64,000 nt of DNA. Source: Eretmocerus hayati. Its lineage: Eukaryota > Arthropoda > Insecta > Hymenoptera > Aphelinidae. The notes under the pieces were generated by a model. The model made no database searches. It worked only from the letters and a program-made list of their open reading frames with translations, and was not told the DNA's origin. How positions within the stretch are numbered: position 1 is the first letter of the stretch; every line of letters starts with the position of its first letter. Shown in pieces: positions 34,479 to 45,943 of the stretch. The stretch covers positions 61,824,454 through 61,888,453 of the forward strand of contig CM056742.1 of the NCBI GenBank assembly GCA_029851415.1, written 5' to 3'. A program made the translations under genes and the position numbers.

Positions 34479-36498
34479 TTTCTCAATTTTAGTTTTATCC
34501 TAATCGCTTGGAATATAGAACATGAATGAAGGATATTAATATCAGCCAGAATGTTGAGATATTATTCTTAAGATTCCTTGGGTATTCATTTTTTCTTGAG
34601 CGCTTCAGAGTGCAAATTGATAAAAAGTGGAATAAATGAGTCAGCTATGCGGTTTACCAGAAATAATTTCTCATCTCATGTTGAGCATACCGATAATGCT
34701 GAATTAATTCACAAGCTCCAGTCAAATCTCATTTAAGAGGCTGTGTTACCCTTATTACTAGAATATGAAGACATCCAATGATATATTAATTTATCATCAG
34801 GACATCTCCATCCGTTAAGATCATATGATACATCACATGCCAAAGCTCGAACATGGATGATCATATTCCTAAATCAGTAGAGTGAAATTTATTAGAAATG
34901 GAATGAGTCTTTAGCCCAATATAACATGGTATGCTACACTTTAATGGCTGGACCCATGAAAATTCAACCGAAAGAGACTGTTGAATCTCTGTAATGCATC
35001 AAGAAGTGACAGGAAGCATCCTCAATGGTTCAAATAAACAAGTTCATAACGCGTAGAGCCACTGTGACTATTTTACTTTTGAATGTAGTCCATTCCGTCA
35101 TTCATCTGAAGTTTCTTGAAGCATACAATACTAAAAGTGAGGAGAAAGTCTGAATTCAATGACAAATCAAGAAGCACACAGTGTCTCATGAAATATCATT
35201 CATCACCTTGATTGTGCTTCATGATTTGAAGACCAGGACTTTGGCTCAGCGCGCTTACTGTACGTACACCACAAAACTTGATTGCACACTGAGGCCTCAA
35301 CTTCCTCTCTGAGCTTGCAAAAAGATGAAACCATTCAACTCTTAGAGGTACCTATTATTTTTTATCTGCTAGCACTAATCACAACCTAATTGGTCACATG
35401 TGGTGGAGAGAAACTTCTGATAAGACTGGATAAGACCATGGTATAGCGAGGCCGCATGCAGAAAACTTGTAAGAATCCAATGGCTAGGCGAGATCGTCCG
35501 CACTCTGAAAACTGCTGAAAACTGAGAAACATCAAATCATTACAATAACAGCACTAAATAAAAAGCAGCAACACAGCCAGCAGTAGTTTAGGCTTGACAT
35601 GGCTTGACAGGACAGCATCGCGTGGCAGTGGCAGCACTTCGAGGAGGTTATATGGGTCCTACAGGCAGTTGTTATACTTGTTATAGGATAGGCATCTCAT
35701 TTCTATTTGTTGATAATCATTATGTTTTGATTAATCAAAACTAGAAAGAGTGAAATTTGTAGGGTTTGCGAAGAATCGACGAGTTGCGTCGGCTGCTGTG
35801 ATATTCTAAAGCGAGGCTCTTGCCAGTCTTGCTGATCGCGCGAATAAACCTCTATGATAAATATGCAATGAGAAAGAGAGAGAGGTCCGACGCTGCGCAC
35901 AAACCTATTTGCATTTACACAAATATTGAATCGCGCAGAGCTCGGAAACCCACACGAATACACGGGATACCACGCAATTCCACGTCAGTGACACACTCAC
36001 ACGAAGAATTCGGTGGCGCGGCCGCGGCCGAGTTCAATAAAAGCGAATAAAAATACGTCGAAGATGCCTGGATTGATTATTCCCCTGCATCAAATTGAAC
36101 GGCCCAGAACGCCCGCGGAAGGTAAACAGCACGTGAATGACCATTCGTACTTTTATTGTTGCTTTACTCCTAGTGAAACTCAAAAAACCCCTACTCTTTT
36201 GAGAGCTATTTCGACGTGGAATTTCTTGATCTTCCAATTGAAAATGTCAGAGAACCTGAAGAAAAGGGCAATTATGAGTTATTGCCATTTCAAAACTCGA
36301 TTGCTAACTGTTGAGGTTACAGTGGCACGAAACCGAAAAACAGAGCCCGCCATCGGGAAGCTGAGGCAAAAATACTTCGGAAATGATGTCATTGATTTTT
36401 CTCTACGTGGAGTCTACGGCCTTCACAGATGACTCAAAACTACATGTTTTACCCTCCAAAAAGCAACCCAAGACAGTAGACGTGTATTGCTCCATGTG
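34479..36498. other. No supported gene
   Basis: About 2 kb of AT-rich sequence. The longest frame, 36,013-36,432 on the plus strand (139 codons), has no motif I recognise and overlaps minus-strand frames. Around 34,700-35,300 the sequence has the texture of an old decayed element, but I cannot identify a family. Confidence 0.5.
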
Positions 36499-36587
36499 CA
36501 ATAGCTCATTTTCTATTACTTCTCTATGACTCTCAACATACGTCCTCAAAATATGCGTGTAATATGATTAAGCTGGAATACGATGGT

Positions 36588-36617
36588 TTTCGCTAGCGTG
36601 AGCTTACGCTAGCGAAA
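36588..36617. repeat. Perfect 12-bp-stem hairpin in the left terminal repeat
   Basis: TTTCGCTAGCGT and its complement flank a 6-nt GAGCTT loop. The same hairpin recurs at 39,017-39,044 in the right terminal repeat, and an imperfect third copy lies outside the element at about 39,168-39,197. Confidence 0.85.
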
Positions 36618-37309
36618 CCCATCGTATTTGACACCATATATGAGCGGAGCTTCAAGGACACTCAAAATTACACGGGATTTTATGAATTTTTTATTACTCT
36701 CGAATGGTATAGTCGAGATAGTCTCAGGACCCAGAGGAAACCGATATTTTGGACTGAGACTGGATAAGAGCTCGATCAACGGGTTAACGGGCCCAGAACT
36801 GTGCGGAATCCGAATTTACGCGCAGTTATGACGTCACTGTGGGTTGTAGGAAGTTCCAATGGACCCGGAACTCTACAGCGCTTCGGATCAAATGGTCATG
36901 TAACATCAGAGTTGCCTGGAAAATTCATTACCAGTCAGCATACTTGGCTATGGGACGCAAAACAGGATGGAATCTGGCTCTGAGCCACTACCCGCGCTGT
37001 TATGACGTCACCGTGGGTTGAAGAAAGCTCCAATAGACCCAATACTCTACAGAACCCCAGATCAAGTGATCATGTACCGTCGAGAATGCCCAGAGAACTT
37101 ATCATTAGTCAGCACCATCGGCTATGGGGCCCCAAACAGGAGAGAATCCTACCTAGAGCCTTCGTTTGTGCAGTCATGACCTCACTGTGTGTTGTAAGGG
37201 ATTCCAAGACGCCCGGAACTGTACAGTGCTCTGGTCCAAGTAGCGTTCCAGGACTGTCGGAGGTGCCCAACAATGACGTCTTGATAGCGCGGATAAAGGT
37301 CTGAGCAGG

Positions 37310-38690
37310 ATTCTATCCTATTCGGGGCCTCGTAGGCGAAGGCGCTGGCTTGTGATTAATTCTTTGGGCACTTTCGATGGTACATGACCTTTTGATCTGA
37401 TGTTCTATAGAGTTTCGGGTCCTTTGGAACTTTCTACGACCCGAAATGTCGTCATAACTGCGCGGATAACGGCTGAACCCCGGATTTTCCCTGTTCTGGG
37501 CCCGATTTCCGAGGTTGCTGACTGATAATGAATCCTTGGCCCATCTTTGATGGTACGTGACGTCTTGATCTGAGTTTCTGTAGAGTTTCGGGTTCACTGG
37601 AATTTTTTACAACCCACAGGACCGTCATAATCGCGCAGATGACGACTCAAAGCCGGGTTCCGCCTTGTTCATAGCTCTATAGCCGAGGGTGCTGACCGGT
37701 AATAAGTTCTTTAGACATCACCATTGGTACATGACTTTTTGCTTTGAGTTTCTGTGGAGTTTCGCGTCCATTGGAAATTTCTACAACCCACGGTCGCGTC
37801 ATAACTGCGCGGATAACGGCTCAAAGCTGGATTCCGCCCTGTTTCTGGCCCCATAGTCGAGGGTGCTGACCGGTAATGAATTCTTTGGTTATCACCAGTG
37901 GTTCATGATCATTCGATTTGAGGTTCTGTAGAGTTTCGGGTCCGTTGGGACTCTCATCAGCCCACAGTAAATTCTCAACTGCGCGGATGGAAGCCCTGAG
38001 CAGGAATCTGTCCTATTCGGGGCCTCATAGCCAAGGGTGCTGGCTGGTAATGGATTCCTTGGGCATCACCGCTGGTCCATAACCACTCGATCCGAAGTTC
38101 TGTTGAGTTTCGGGTCCATTGGAACTTTCTACAACCCACACTGCGCGTATGAAAGCTCGAAGCAGGATTCTATCCCATTCGGGGCCTCATAGCCAAGGAT
38201 TCTGGCTTGTAATACATTTTCGGGGCATCTTCGATGGTACATAACCACTTGATCTGATTTTTTGTGGAGTTTCGAGTCCATTGCAATTTTTCACAACCGA
38301 CCGTGGTGTCATTACTTGGCTGATAACGGCTCGAAGCTGAATCTCGCCCTGTTTTGGGCCCCATAGCCGAGGGTGCTGACTGATGATGAATTCGTTGGGC
38401 ATCATCAGTGGTCCATGGCTACTCAATTTGGAGTTCTGTTGAATTTCGGGTCCATTGGAACTCTCTACAACTCACAGTGACGTCTTAACTGCGCGGATTA
38501 CGCTTCATATCTGGATCTTGCCCTGTTCTGGGCCAGTTAGCCGAGGAAACTGACCGGTTATAAATTCTTTGGGCATCATCAATAGTACATGACCACTCAA
38601 GGTTTTGTGGAGTTTCGGGTCCATTGGAACTTTCTACAACCCACAGTGAAGTCTCAACTGCAAGGTCAATGACTCTAAGCAGCACTTCCC
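37310..38690 (-). repeat. Array of about eight copies of a repeat of about 175 bp in the right arm
   Basis: The word GAGTTTCGGGTCC or close variants recurs near 37,410, 37,577, 37,757, 37,930, 38,106, 38,267, 38,443 and 38,611. Each is followed by ACTTTCTACAACCCAC and then CTGCGCGGAT. Spacing varies from about 165 to 182 bp. The same unit in reverse orientation fills 36,790-37,260. Confidence 0.8.
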
Positions 38691-39313
38691 CTGTTACGGG
38701 CCCGATGATAGAGTTTGCTGATCCGTTATCGATTCCCGTATCATCCCTGAAGACCCATGGGTATCCAACCTATTGTCACACAGGTTCTTGTATGCGATTG
38801 AATCATTATCTTCATCGTACGTTATTGTACAGAGGGAGCTCAGCCTACCATATAGTTCTCATCTCACCCTGCTCCAGCTCTCGTCCAGCCTCAGACCCAA
38901 ATATTGGTTTTCCGTGGGTCTTAGGACTATCTCGACTGAACCATTCGAGAGTAATAAAAAAGTAATAAAATCCCATGCAGTTCTGAGTGTCCTTCAAGCT
39001 CCGCTTATATATGGTGTTCGCTAGCGTGAGCTTACGCTAGCGAAAACCATCGTATTCTAGCTGAATCACATCACACGCATTTTCTGAGTCCATATCATGA
39101 GAGTAATCAAGAAGTAATAAAAGATGAGCTATCGCAAATTCCCGTACAATCTATTCCCGGCTCCGTGTTTGCTAGCGTGAGCTTCTGCTAGCGAAAACTT
39201 TCATATTTCGGGCCCATGGCCGGTGATAAATTTTCCTCTCTGGTGATAAATTAGTGATGAAAAAGTGATGAAGGATGAGATTGGTTCGGGACTGATTCGT
39301 GAGTTGGTGTTTG

Positions 39314-40084
39314 CTAGCTCCAGGTACCCCATGAATGATCGGACATCAAAACCTTCACACCTTCAAATTCTTTTTTTTTTTGGCAGTTCGGGTGCTGATG
39401 AATCCTTGATAAGCTTGTATGCCTCACCGCTACACTCTGTAAGTGATACCGCATTTTCTTTTGCATCCGTCGTAATTTTGTTTTTGTAAAATAGAGCTCT
39501 ATTTGATCGATGTAATCATCCCAGTTTTGCTTAGTTGGAATGAACTCGATTGGATCCATTCTGCCAGATAACTGTGTACTCGTTGATATACTACCCTCTC
39601 CTGATTTCTGTGATTCTTTGTCTACTGTAGGACTTATTCGGTATGGAGTTGGAGTTAATGCACTCCCTTCGCCCAAATCACTATTTTCAGTTATTTCGAT
39701 AATAATATTTTGCTTGGGAACATCGACTACCTGAGTTTTTACAGTGAATCGAACTTGTCGTATCTTTCTAGCTCTCTTGCGTAGGATTCTTATTGACACA
39801 TGACTCAGATGTAGCTTCGCTGGGGTTTGATCCAATAGATCAATCAAATTTTTCTTCGATGATGATCGAATCGCAATTACTGTGAAATCCGGATAACCTT
39901 CCCGAGGTATATCTACCTCCCGGAGGTACTCATGAAGGCGGTGGATTTTGATGATGGACTCCTGTATACTCATTGATCTGACGAGCATAGATTTAAAATA
40001 TGGAGACCAAATCTTGCTGCTTGACGAATACTCAATGTGGTCCCATTCATTGCCTGCGGGCACTCTTCTTTTATGAGCGTACAT
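39314..40084 (-). pseudogene. gag: Ty3/Gypsy gag-like frame, truncated
   Basis: The frame is 256 codons on the minus strand. Residues from about 176 (MDPIEFIPTKQNWDDYIDQ) resemble the start of Ty3/Gypsy capsid proteins, which typically begin with a short MDP- or W-D-Y-containing stretch and an E-x-Y-F motif (here IELYFTKTK). The continuation (LLQSV-like, then EGVKVLMSDH) is diverged, and the frame ends early, consistent with loss of the rest of gag and of pol. The first 175 residues are not typical of the family and have no domain I recognise, so they may be an extra N-terminal extension. The frame lies about 230 bp downstream of a plausible LTR and primer site on the same strand. Confidence 0.6.
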
Positions 40085-40299
40085 TAATGTGGGACCTACG
40101 TGTCCGCTGCGGGGACTTCTCTCTCCTCCAGCTATGCTCTGTATCTTCGTTCAATGGCTCTATAAGTATGCTACGGAGAACCTGTCTTTTCACCTCTGGT
40201 GTGCTGTGTAATCCCTGTCAGATTCTCTATTTCTATCTGCGTCAGACAAATTTACCCATCCTCGTCGGATGGCTTGTTTCATTCTTGTCGGAGTTCTGC

Positions 40300-40317
40300 T
40301 CCCATCCTCGTCGCCAG
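40300..40317 (-). promoter_or_regulatory. Probable primer-binding site of the Ty3/Gypsy remnant
   Basis: Directly after the LTR, on the minus strand, the sequence reads CTGGCGACGAGGATGGG. TGGCGACGAGGA-type sequence next to the 5' LTR is typical of insect Ty3/Gypsy elements. Confidence 0.55.
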
Positions 40318-40527
40318 TGTGGTGTCCGTGGAGAGGTCGTGGAATATATGACGAGATCGACGTTCTGAGTGATAACTGAAACTTCATTGAATATAGTGAT
40401 ACAAATGACACGGAGCCGTGTATGAGGCTCGCCGATCTCAAGCCACCTGCTTGGCTGTACGAGGGCGCCTCTTTTATACCCTGCATCGTACTAGCTCATA
40501 CCCGGTACTTGAAATTGGGGCCAGACA
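40318..40527 (-). mobile_element. 5' LTR of a Ty3/Gypsy element, about 210 bp
   Basis: On the minus strand the segment starts TGTCTGGCCCCAATTTC and ends GGACACCACA, giving TG...CA ends. It contains a clear promoter-like GGGTATAAAAGAGGCGCC at about 40,465-40,482. The primer site and gag-like frame follow on the same strand. No second LTR was found in the window, so the LTR limits are inferred from one copy. Confidence 0.6.
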
Positions 40528-40708
40528 CATTTGTATGTAAATGAGTGCAGAGAGACTATGATTTTCTTCGCGAGAATCCTGATTCATCTGAAGATGACTA
40601 ATACAGTGCTGAGCTTGCTCTCTCAATATATTTTTGATCATCTGTGCGCAAATGAGTCATTTGCACACCATTTTTCGCTTTTCATTTGCTCACGGAAGAA
40701 CAAAAAAC

Positions 40709-40840
40709 ATGGTATGATACTCGGGCGCAACGGTTTTTGCTTCCTCGTGACTATTTAGACCCTCGCCTGTGGCTCGGGCCTAAAAAAGTCACTTGAAGTG
40801 CAGAAACCGTCGTTTGCACCCTTGTATCATAATATACCAT
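40709..40840. mobile_element. 132-bp hairpin MITE
   Basis: ATGGTATGATACTCGGGCGC at the left pairs with the right end (complement ATGGTATATTATGATACAAG). The interior continues as an imperfect hairpin with matching ACGGTTT and GTGACT blocks. There is no coding capacity. It lies just outside the Gypsy LTR. Confidence 0.65.
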
Positions 40841-41632
40841 TGCAATACACTACAATTAGTACTGCACATCTTCCTCATACTACTCCTTATTGTGGAGACC
40901 AGTTTTGAAGCACTATCACGATTTTGACTCGATTTTGCATCATTTGGGGATGTTTCCCCTACTGGAAACTCCCACATACAATCAGACGTCCATGTATATG
41001 CGTGATTGTATATCCTTTTTTACATTTTTTGGAGCATGAAAAGTGATGTGATGATGAGAGTAGAAGAATTGCTAGAAAAGAACGTGGAGTTTTACGTGAG
41101 AATAGGTGTCTGATTAAGGACCACTCTGGGGATGTACAGTTCGAAGTGATCTTGTACGTGTGATTTTTCAATCTATTATTTCCTCATTAACTTCTCGCAT
41201 GAAAATAACTTTTCTCTGGAAACTTGAGCGGTGTAAGCATCCAGTTCTTTCCAAACAACCTATAAAATCTGTTGAAGGAGGAATTTCCATCCTTCAAATT
41301 CGTTTCCAATACTTTTCTACCTATCAGGAAAAACTCACCAATTCTCTGCCCTAAACCTTCTTCTTGAATTTCTCTTGTATTCAATAACTCAACAAACTCC
41401 TTCCTCTTCTGAAGATTTGAGTACTATAGTTCATCAATTTCGGAATGCGTGTTCACTCTTAACTCATGAACATTTCCAAAACTCCCATCTTTGAGTTTAT
41501 GTGAGTATCACATTAATTATAAGTGACAAACATGTTAAATGCATTATTACAAATATTTCCAATACTGATTTTCAATCAACCTCCTACATGCTCTTTTCTG
41601 CTCGCAGCGACTGTTTTGAACTTTACATTTTT

Positions 41633-41682
41633 ATACACTCACACTAACACTCATACTTACACTCACACTTACACGGACTTTT
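41633..41682. repeat. CACTTA/CACTCA minisatellite in the foldback arm
   Basis: A run of ACACTCACACTAACACTC-type hexamers occurs here. Related tracts lie near 41,950, 42,345 and 42,735, and the complement near 42,940 and 56,130. The centre of the foldback element repeats a module carrying this tract followed by CACTTCGTGCC and ACCTCTCCCCCGGTAGGCTG. Confidence 0.75.
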
Positions 41683-43036
41683 ACTTCCCACTGCTACTTT
41701 ATGTTTGGCTGTTGTGATGTCCTTGTTTCGTCTAGTATTGTATATTCATCATCCGGTAGACTGGTGATTGGGATAGCCTATATTCTGCATTTCGTGTTTC
41801 CCCCCTTTGATTCCTTCATTTCTCTACCATCAATTCAATTTCATGAAATTCCTACTTTTCAATTATCAACTGAATTTCAATCACTATCAATCCTCACTTT
41901 GTTATTTATTGAATATCATTTCCATTCCAATGATTATCAACGATTCTAACACCACACTTACACCTACACTCACACTTTTACACTTCGTGCCTCTTTATGT
42001 TGGGATCCTTTTACTATTCTTGCATTGGTCCTCGGTTGGATTTGTGATGTATCTCTCCCCCGGGAGGCTGCTCACTGAAAACTGAGGGGAGCCTATTCTC
42101 CACGTTCTGTGTTTCCTCCTCTTGTACTTTCAGAATAAGGAATTGGACGAATGAACTCGTCCAACTCCTCATTCTCAAAATACAAGAAGAGAAGACACGG
42201 AGTGCAAAAAATGAGCCCTCTCAGTGATTGAACGAGTTTTTCTTGAAATTCTCACTTTTCAGTTATCGTTTCGATCGTAACTATTATCATCAATATTTAA
42301 TTCTGGTTATCATTCAAATTTCAATGATTATCACTGATTCGAACACTACACTTACACTTATGCTTACACTTTGACACTTCGTGCCCCTTTGAGTTTGGCT
42401 CCTTTAGATTTTCTTGTATTGGTCCTTGATTGATTTTGTATTGTACCTCTCCCCCGGTAGGCTGTTGTCTGGAGACTCAGGTGGCCTGTTCCATGCATTC
42501 CCTCTTTTCTCTGCTTGTATGCTGAGAATGAGAAATTGAACGAGTTTACTTGGTCACTTCCTCATTCTCCAGGTACAAGGGAAGAGAACACGGAGTGCGC
42601 AGAATAGGCTCCCTCAGTAGTTGAACGAGTCTTTCTGGGAATTTCCCCTTATCAATCATCTTTTCAATTGTAATTATTATTAATATCCACTTTTCGATCA
42701 TTATTTGAATTCTCATGATTATCACTGATTCGAACACTACACTTACACTTACAGTCACACCAATGGGAATTGAATGAATTTTCGTCAAAATATAAGAGGA
42801 GAAAACACGGAGTTTGGAGGATAGGCCCCCTCAGTCTTAAATGAACAGCCAACCGGGGGAAAGATACAATATGAATCCAACCAAGGAACAATACCAAAAC
42901 AGTAGGAGGATCCCAACGTAAGAGGGCAAGAAGTGTAAGGGTGTGAGTGTAAATGTAAGTGTAGTGTTCGAATCATTGACAATCATTGGAATTGAAATAA
43001 TAAATAATCGAAGAATAACAAAGTGAGTATTGATAA

Positions 43037-43542
43037 TGTTCGGGAAAGTCGTTATGTTCGGATATATTTCTAGAGCTTTCGAGAACGAGAGAGCCGAGGC
43101 AGAGCAATGAATTTTTCGCCCCTTAAACTCGTATGATTTTGATGCCTGCTGATTGGTACATTCAAAAATCCTAGAAATTTGGCAAAATTGCTCTCCCTCA
43201 GTCCCTCTCGGCCTCGACGGCGATCTCGCTTTGGCGAACCGGCAGTTGACCACTGACCGCCGAGCAGGCTAATTATTGTAAGCCTATAGCTCAAACTCGC
43301 GATTTCAAGTGCCGCGAGCTCCATCGCATTTTCTTCGCGAATTGATCTCACCGCGTCGCGATTTCACCCCTCACTTCCCTCGCGCCTTTTTTCCTTCAAC
43401 CAAATGTAGTGAAACGAAAAGTGTATAAATTCAACAGTTTATTTTCACAGAAATCGAGAGTTATAAATTCACGCTTCCACTGCCGTGGCCTCGAGCGCCC
43501 CATTGCGATCTTACAATTAATATTCTGGGCTTCACACATTCA
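43037..43542 (+). repeat. 5' LTR of the BEL/Pao element
   Basis: Starts TGTTCGGGAAAGTCG and ends CACACATTCA. It is 506 bp, the same length as the 3' LTR, with about 6% divergence. It would contain promoter and polyadenylation signals. A TATAAAT word lies near 43,423, but I cannot locate the transcription start. Confidence 0.95.
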
Positions 43543-43545
43543 TCT

Positions 43546-43560
43546 TGGTAGCAGAGCGTC
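43546..43560 (+). promoter_or_regulatory. Probable primer-binding site of the BEL/Pao element
   Basis: TGGTAGCAGAGCGTC lies three bases after the 5' LTR. Comparable TGGT-type sequences follow the 5' LTR in many BEL elements. The tRNA primer was not identified. Confidence 0.5.
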
Positions 43561-44658
43561 TTTGGGGCTCTGAATTCGGTTCTGTGTTTTTCAATACTGG
43601 CATCCCTGGGTTTCAAGTGAATCTCGTCGCGCGAGTGAAAGTAATGTGAGTGCGCGGAGAAGAAGGAGCTCGCGGCCGTTGGAGATCGCGTTCGACGCGA
43701 GCTAAATCATCGAAGAGGCGATTTGGGCTCCAAGTACTGGCCTGGTGCAGCACCGGAGTCTATGAGGTGCAGACATCCCCGGCCCCGCAGCAACCAGCAA
43801 CACGGAATCGTGACGAGCAGCTGATGACCATCATCAAGTCAAGCTGCAGCAGGGTAATCCGCGTAGAATTATTCATGCGCGCTTCCGGGTATTATCCCGC
43901 GCATGGCGCCATCACCTGCTGCTAGCCGGAGCTACGTCACGTCGACGTCGCTCCCCGCCACCGCTGCCTTCTCCGCCAACTTGCTTCGTCTTCATCGGTG
44001 CTGCGGGCCGCGCGCTCAGCTGGAAGAGCGCGCACTACAAAAGAGTGGGGATGAGGTGGCTGTCGCGCAACGCAGTCATCGCGGAGTAATTGGTGAGCGT
44101 ATCGTTCTATTTACTAATATGCATGTATAGTGCGGTCTCACTCAGACTTACGAATTTCGTTCGCTCAGCTGCGAGCCAGCTGATGGATATGCAGCCCATG
44201 TATTCGGCGTTCGCGCGGCTCGTAGCATATCATAGCTAATAGAATGATACTTCATTAAAATATCTTGTCGGTGGTCACGTTCGGGAGTCGAATGGAGTGG
44301 AACTCGCGACTCTCTTTTAATTGTGTTCGTATTAGTGTTGAGTGGTATATGTTTGGCGCATTAGGGTCATGCTGTAGCAGAAGATAGACGTGATCGATCA
44401 CTTTTTGTAATTGGATGAAGAAGATCGGTCGACCCAACGCTCTAATCTCTCTGCGTTAGTCAAACAGCTGATCCGTCTCAACTATTCTTCAGTTGGGAGA
44501 ATTTTTACATTTTGATTGGGGTTTTAGTCTCGCGCGTTAGTGTGCGTTTTATTTAGTGGGTTTTGTGTTGTTGTGTGGGTTTTATATTTCAGACTGAGTT
44601 TGAAATTTTAACGATCTCTTGAACATTTGTTCTAACTGTGATAATCAGTGGAAAAATC
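43561..44658 (+). other. BEL/Pao 5' leader, no gene seen
   Basis: About 1.1 kb between the primer site and the gag start. It contains short frames only and a GC-rich part at 43,640-44,050. Such a long leader is compatible with packaging and leader functions, but nothing specific can be shown. Confidence 0.5.
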
Positions 44659-45943
44659 ATGGCTGCTAGACTCCTTTTTAATCGCCAATTGCAACTTGTG
44701 GTTTACATTCGTAATTTTGATACAAATACTGCCAAAAAGGGCAAAGAAAATATCACTGTAAATTTTCTCAAAACTCGCTTGGAGTTATGAGAAAGATATT
44801 GGGATGAATTTTGTCAAAATGATTTGAATTTACAACACCATAAGGATGAATTGAAGAATGAAGAATATTTTACTAAATTAGGCTTCTTAGAGATCGAAGG
44901 GAATCATTCAATTTTGAAATCCGATTTACTAGATAAAATTGCTGGATTAACGATACCAGAAGAATTACTGTCTGAACATGGTTCAGTTCATGGTTCTGCG
45001 CGAGGCTCATGTCCACGCGTTAGCCCATTCAGTCAATCATCCTCAGAATCAAAATTTCTACCCATATCAACATTCTGATGCGCAGTAACTTATACGTGCG
45101 TCATTGGAATTGCAGTCCATTCCTAGACTTGAACCGCCTAAATTTTCTGGTAAACAAGCTAATTGAGAATATTTCAAGGAGCGTTTTACATCGGTTATTG
45201 GTGAAAATCCCGATTTATCATCGTCTGCTAAATTGAACCATTTGCTCAATGCAGTTGAGGGTGACGCGGAAAAAATGATGAAGGGCGTCAAGACACGTAC
45301 TACAAGCTCTTTAATTGCTTGGAATGAATTATGTCGAAGTTACGATAACTCTCGGTTGAGATTGAGCACACACTTGAATGAATTGATAGATTCAGCCCCA
45401 ATTACAAAAAAATCTGCTCAAGCTTTTGTTACAATTATGAACCAAGCAGAAGAATCTATCCAAGGCCTTCGAGATCTAGAGTGTCCCGTTGATGAATGGG
45501 ATTGTTGGTTAGTTCATTTGATTGTTCGAAAATTGGATCCGGGCACTAGAGAAAGTTGGACTATCGCGCAAGAAAATGTTGAGGGTTTTCCGACGTATGC
45601 TGCTTCATCTAATTTTTTGGAAAATCGTATTCAATCATTGAATGCAGCTCATTCAGGGTCGGTAGCGACAAATGAACCAAAGCCTGGTTCGTCGTCTGCA
45701 GGAAGATACCAAGGCAATTCTAGTAGAAGAAATGTAAATTCAAATTTCGGAAATTCACAAAATAATAAGGGTCAGTCTAGCAGTCCACTTAGTTGTATAA
45801 ATTGTAAAGGAGATCATGCATTGCACAAATGTGAAAAGTTTTTATCGCTGTCTGTGCACCAAAGATTCGAATTTTATAAAACAAATCGTTTATGTATAAA
45901 TTCTTTAAAACCTGGTCATTATGCTGATAAATGTGGTTCTTAG
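44659..45943 (+). pseudogene. gag: BEL/Pao gag, broken
   Basis: The most likely start is ATG at 44,659. The frame is broken by a TGA at 44,788, a shift near 45,060, a TAA soon after and a TGA at 45,164. It then runs open from about 45,167 to a TAG at 45,941. The region after 45,108 begins with IPRLEPPKFSG, the typical start of the conserved BEL gag domain (PKLELPKFSG-like). The C-terminal zinc-knuckle region starts at about 45,793 with CINCKGDHALHKC. A second knuckle reads LCINSLKPGHYADKC, with Ser where Cys is expected. The TAG lies between the second knuckle and a further Cys/His cluster just downstream, so it also interrupts the protein. Gag would form the particle and bind RNA; this copy cannot produce an intact one. 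Confidence 0.85.

Larger units (their letters stand above)
36499..39133. mobile_element. 2.6-kb foldback element with tandem-repeat arms
   Basis: The outer 290 bp on the left (36,499-36,780) are inverted at the right (about 38,870-39,133). Matched blocks include ATAGCTCAT, GAATACGATGGTTTTCGC, ACCATATAT.AGCGGAGCTT, GGACACTCA and ACTCTCGAATGGT. Inside, a repeat of about 175 bp carries GAGTTTCGGGTCC and CTGCGCGGATAACGGCTC. It lies in one orientation for about three copies (36,790-37,260) and in the opposite orientation for about eight (37,310-38,690), so the structure folds back on itself with unequal arms. No frame encodes a transposase. It resembles Drosophila Foldback-type elements in architecture only. 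Confidence 0.8.

Noticed and set aside
36013..36432. 139-codon frame as a host gene
   Set aside because: No recognised motif, overlapping minus-strand frames, and its 3' end lies next to the foldback element boundary; indistinguishable from a chance frame.
41160..41354. Small gene with a similar protein at 56,452-56,775
   Set aside because: The two similar translations lie in the inverted arms of one foldback element and reflect DNA symmetry, not a conserved gene pair.
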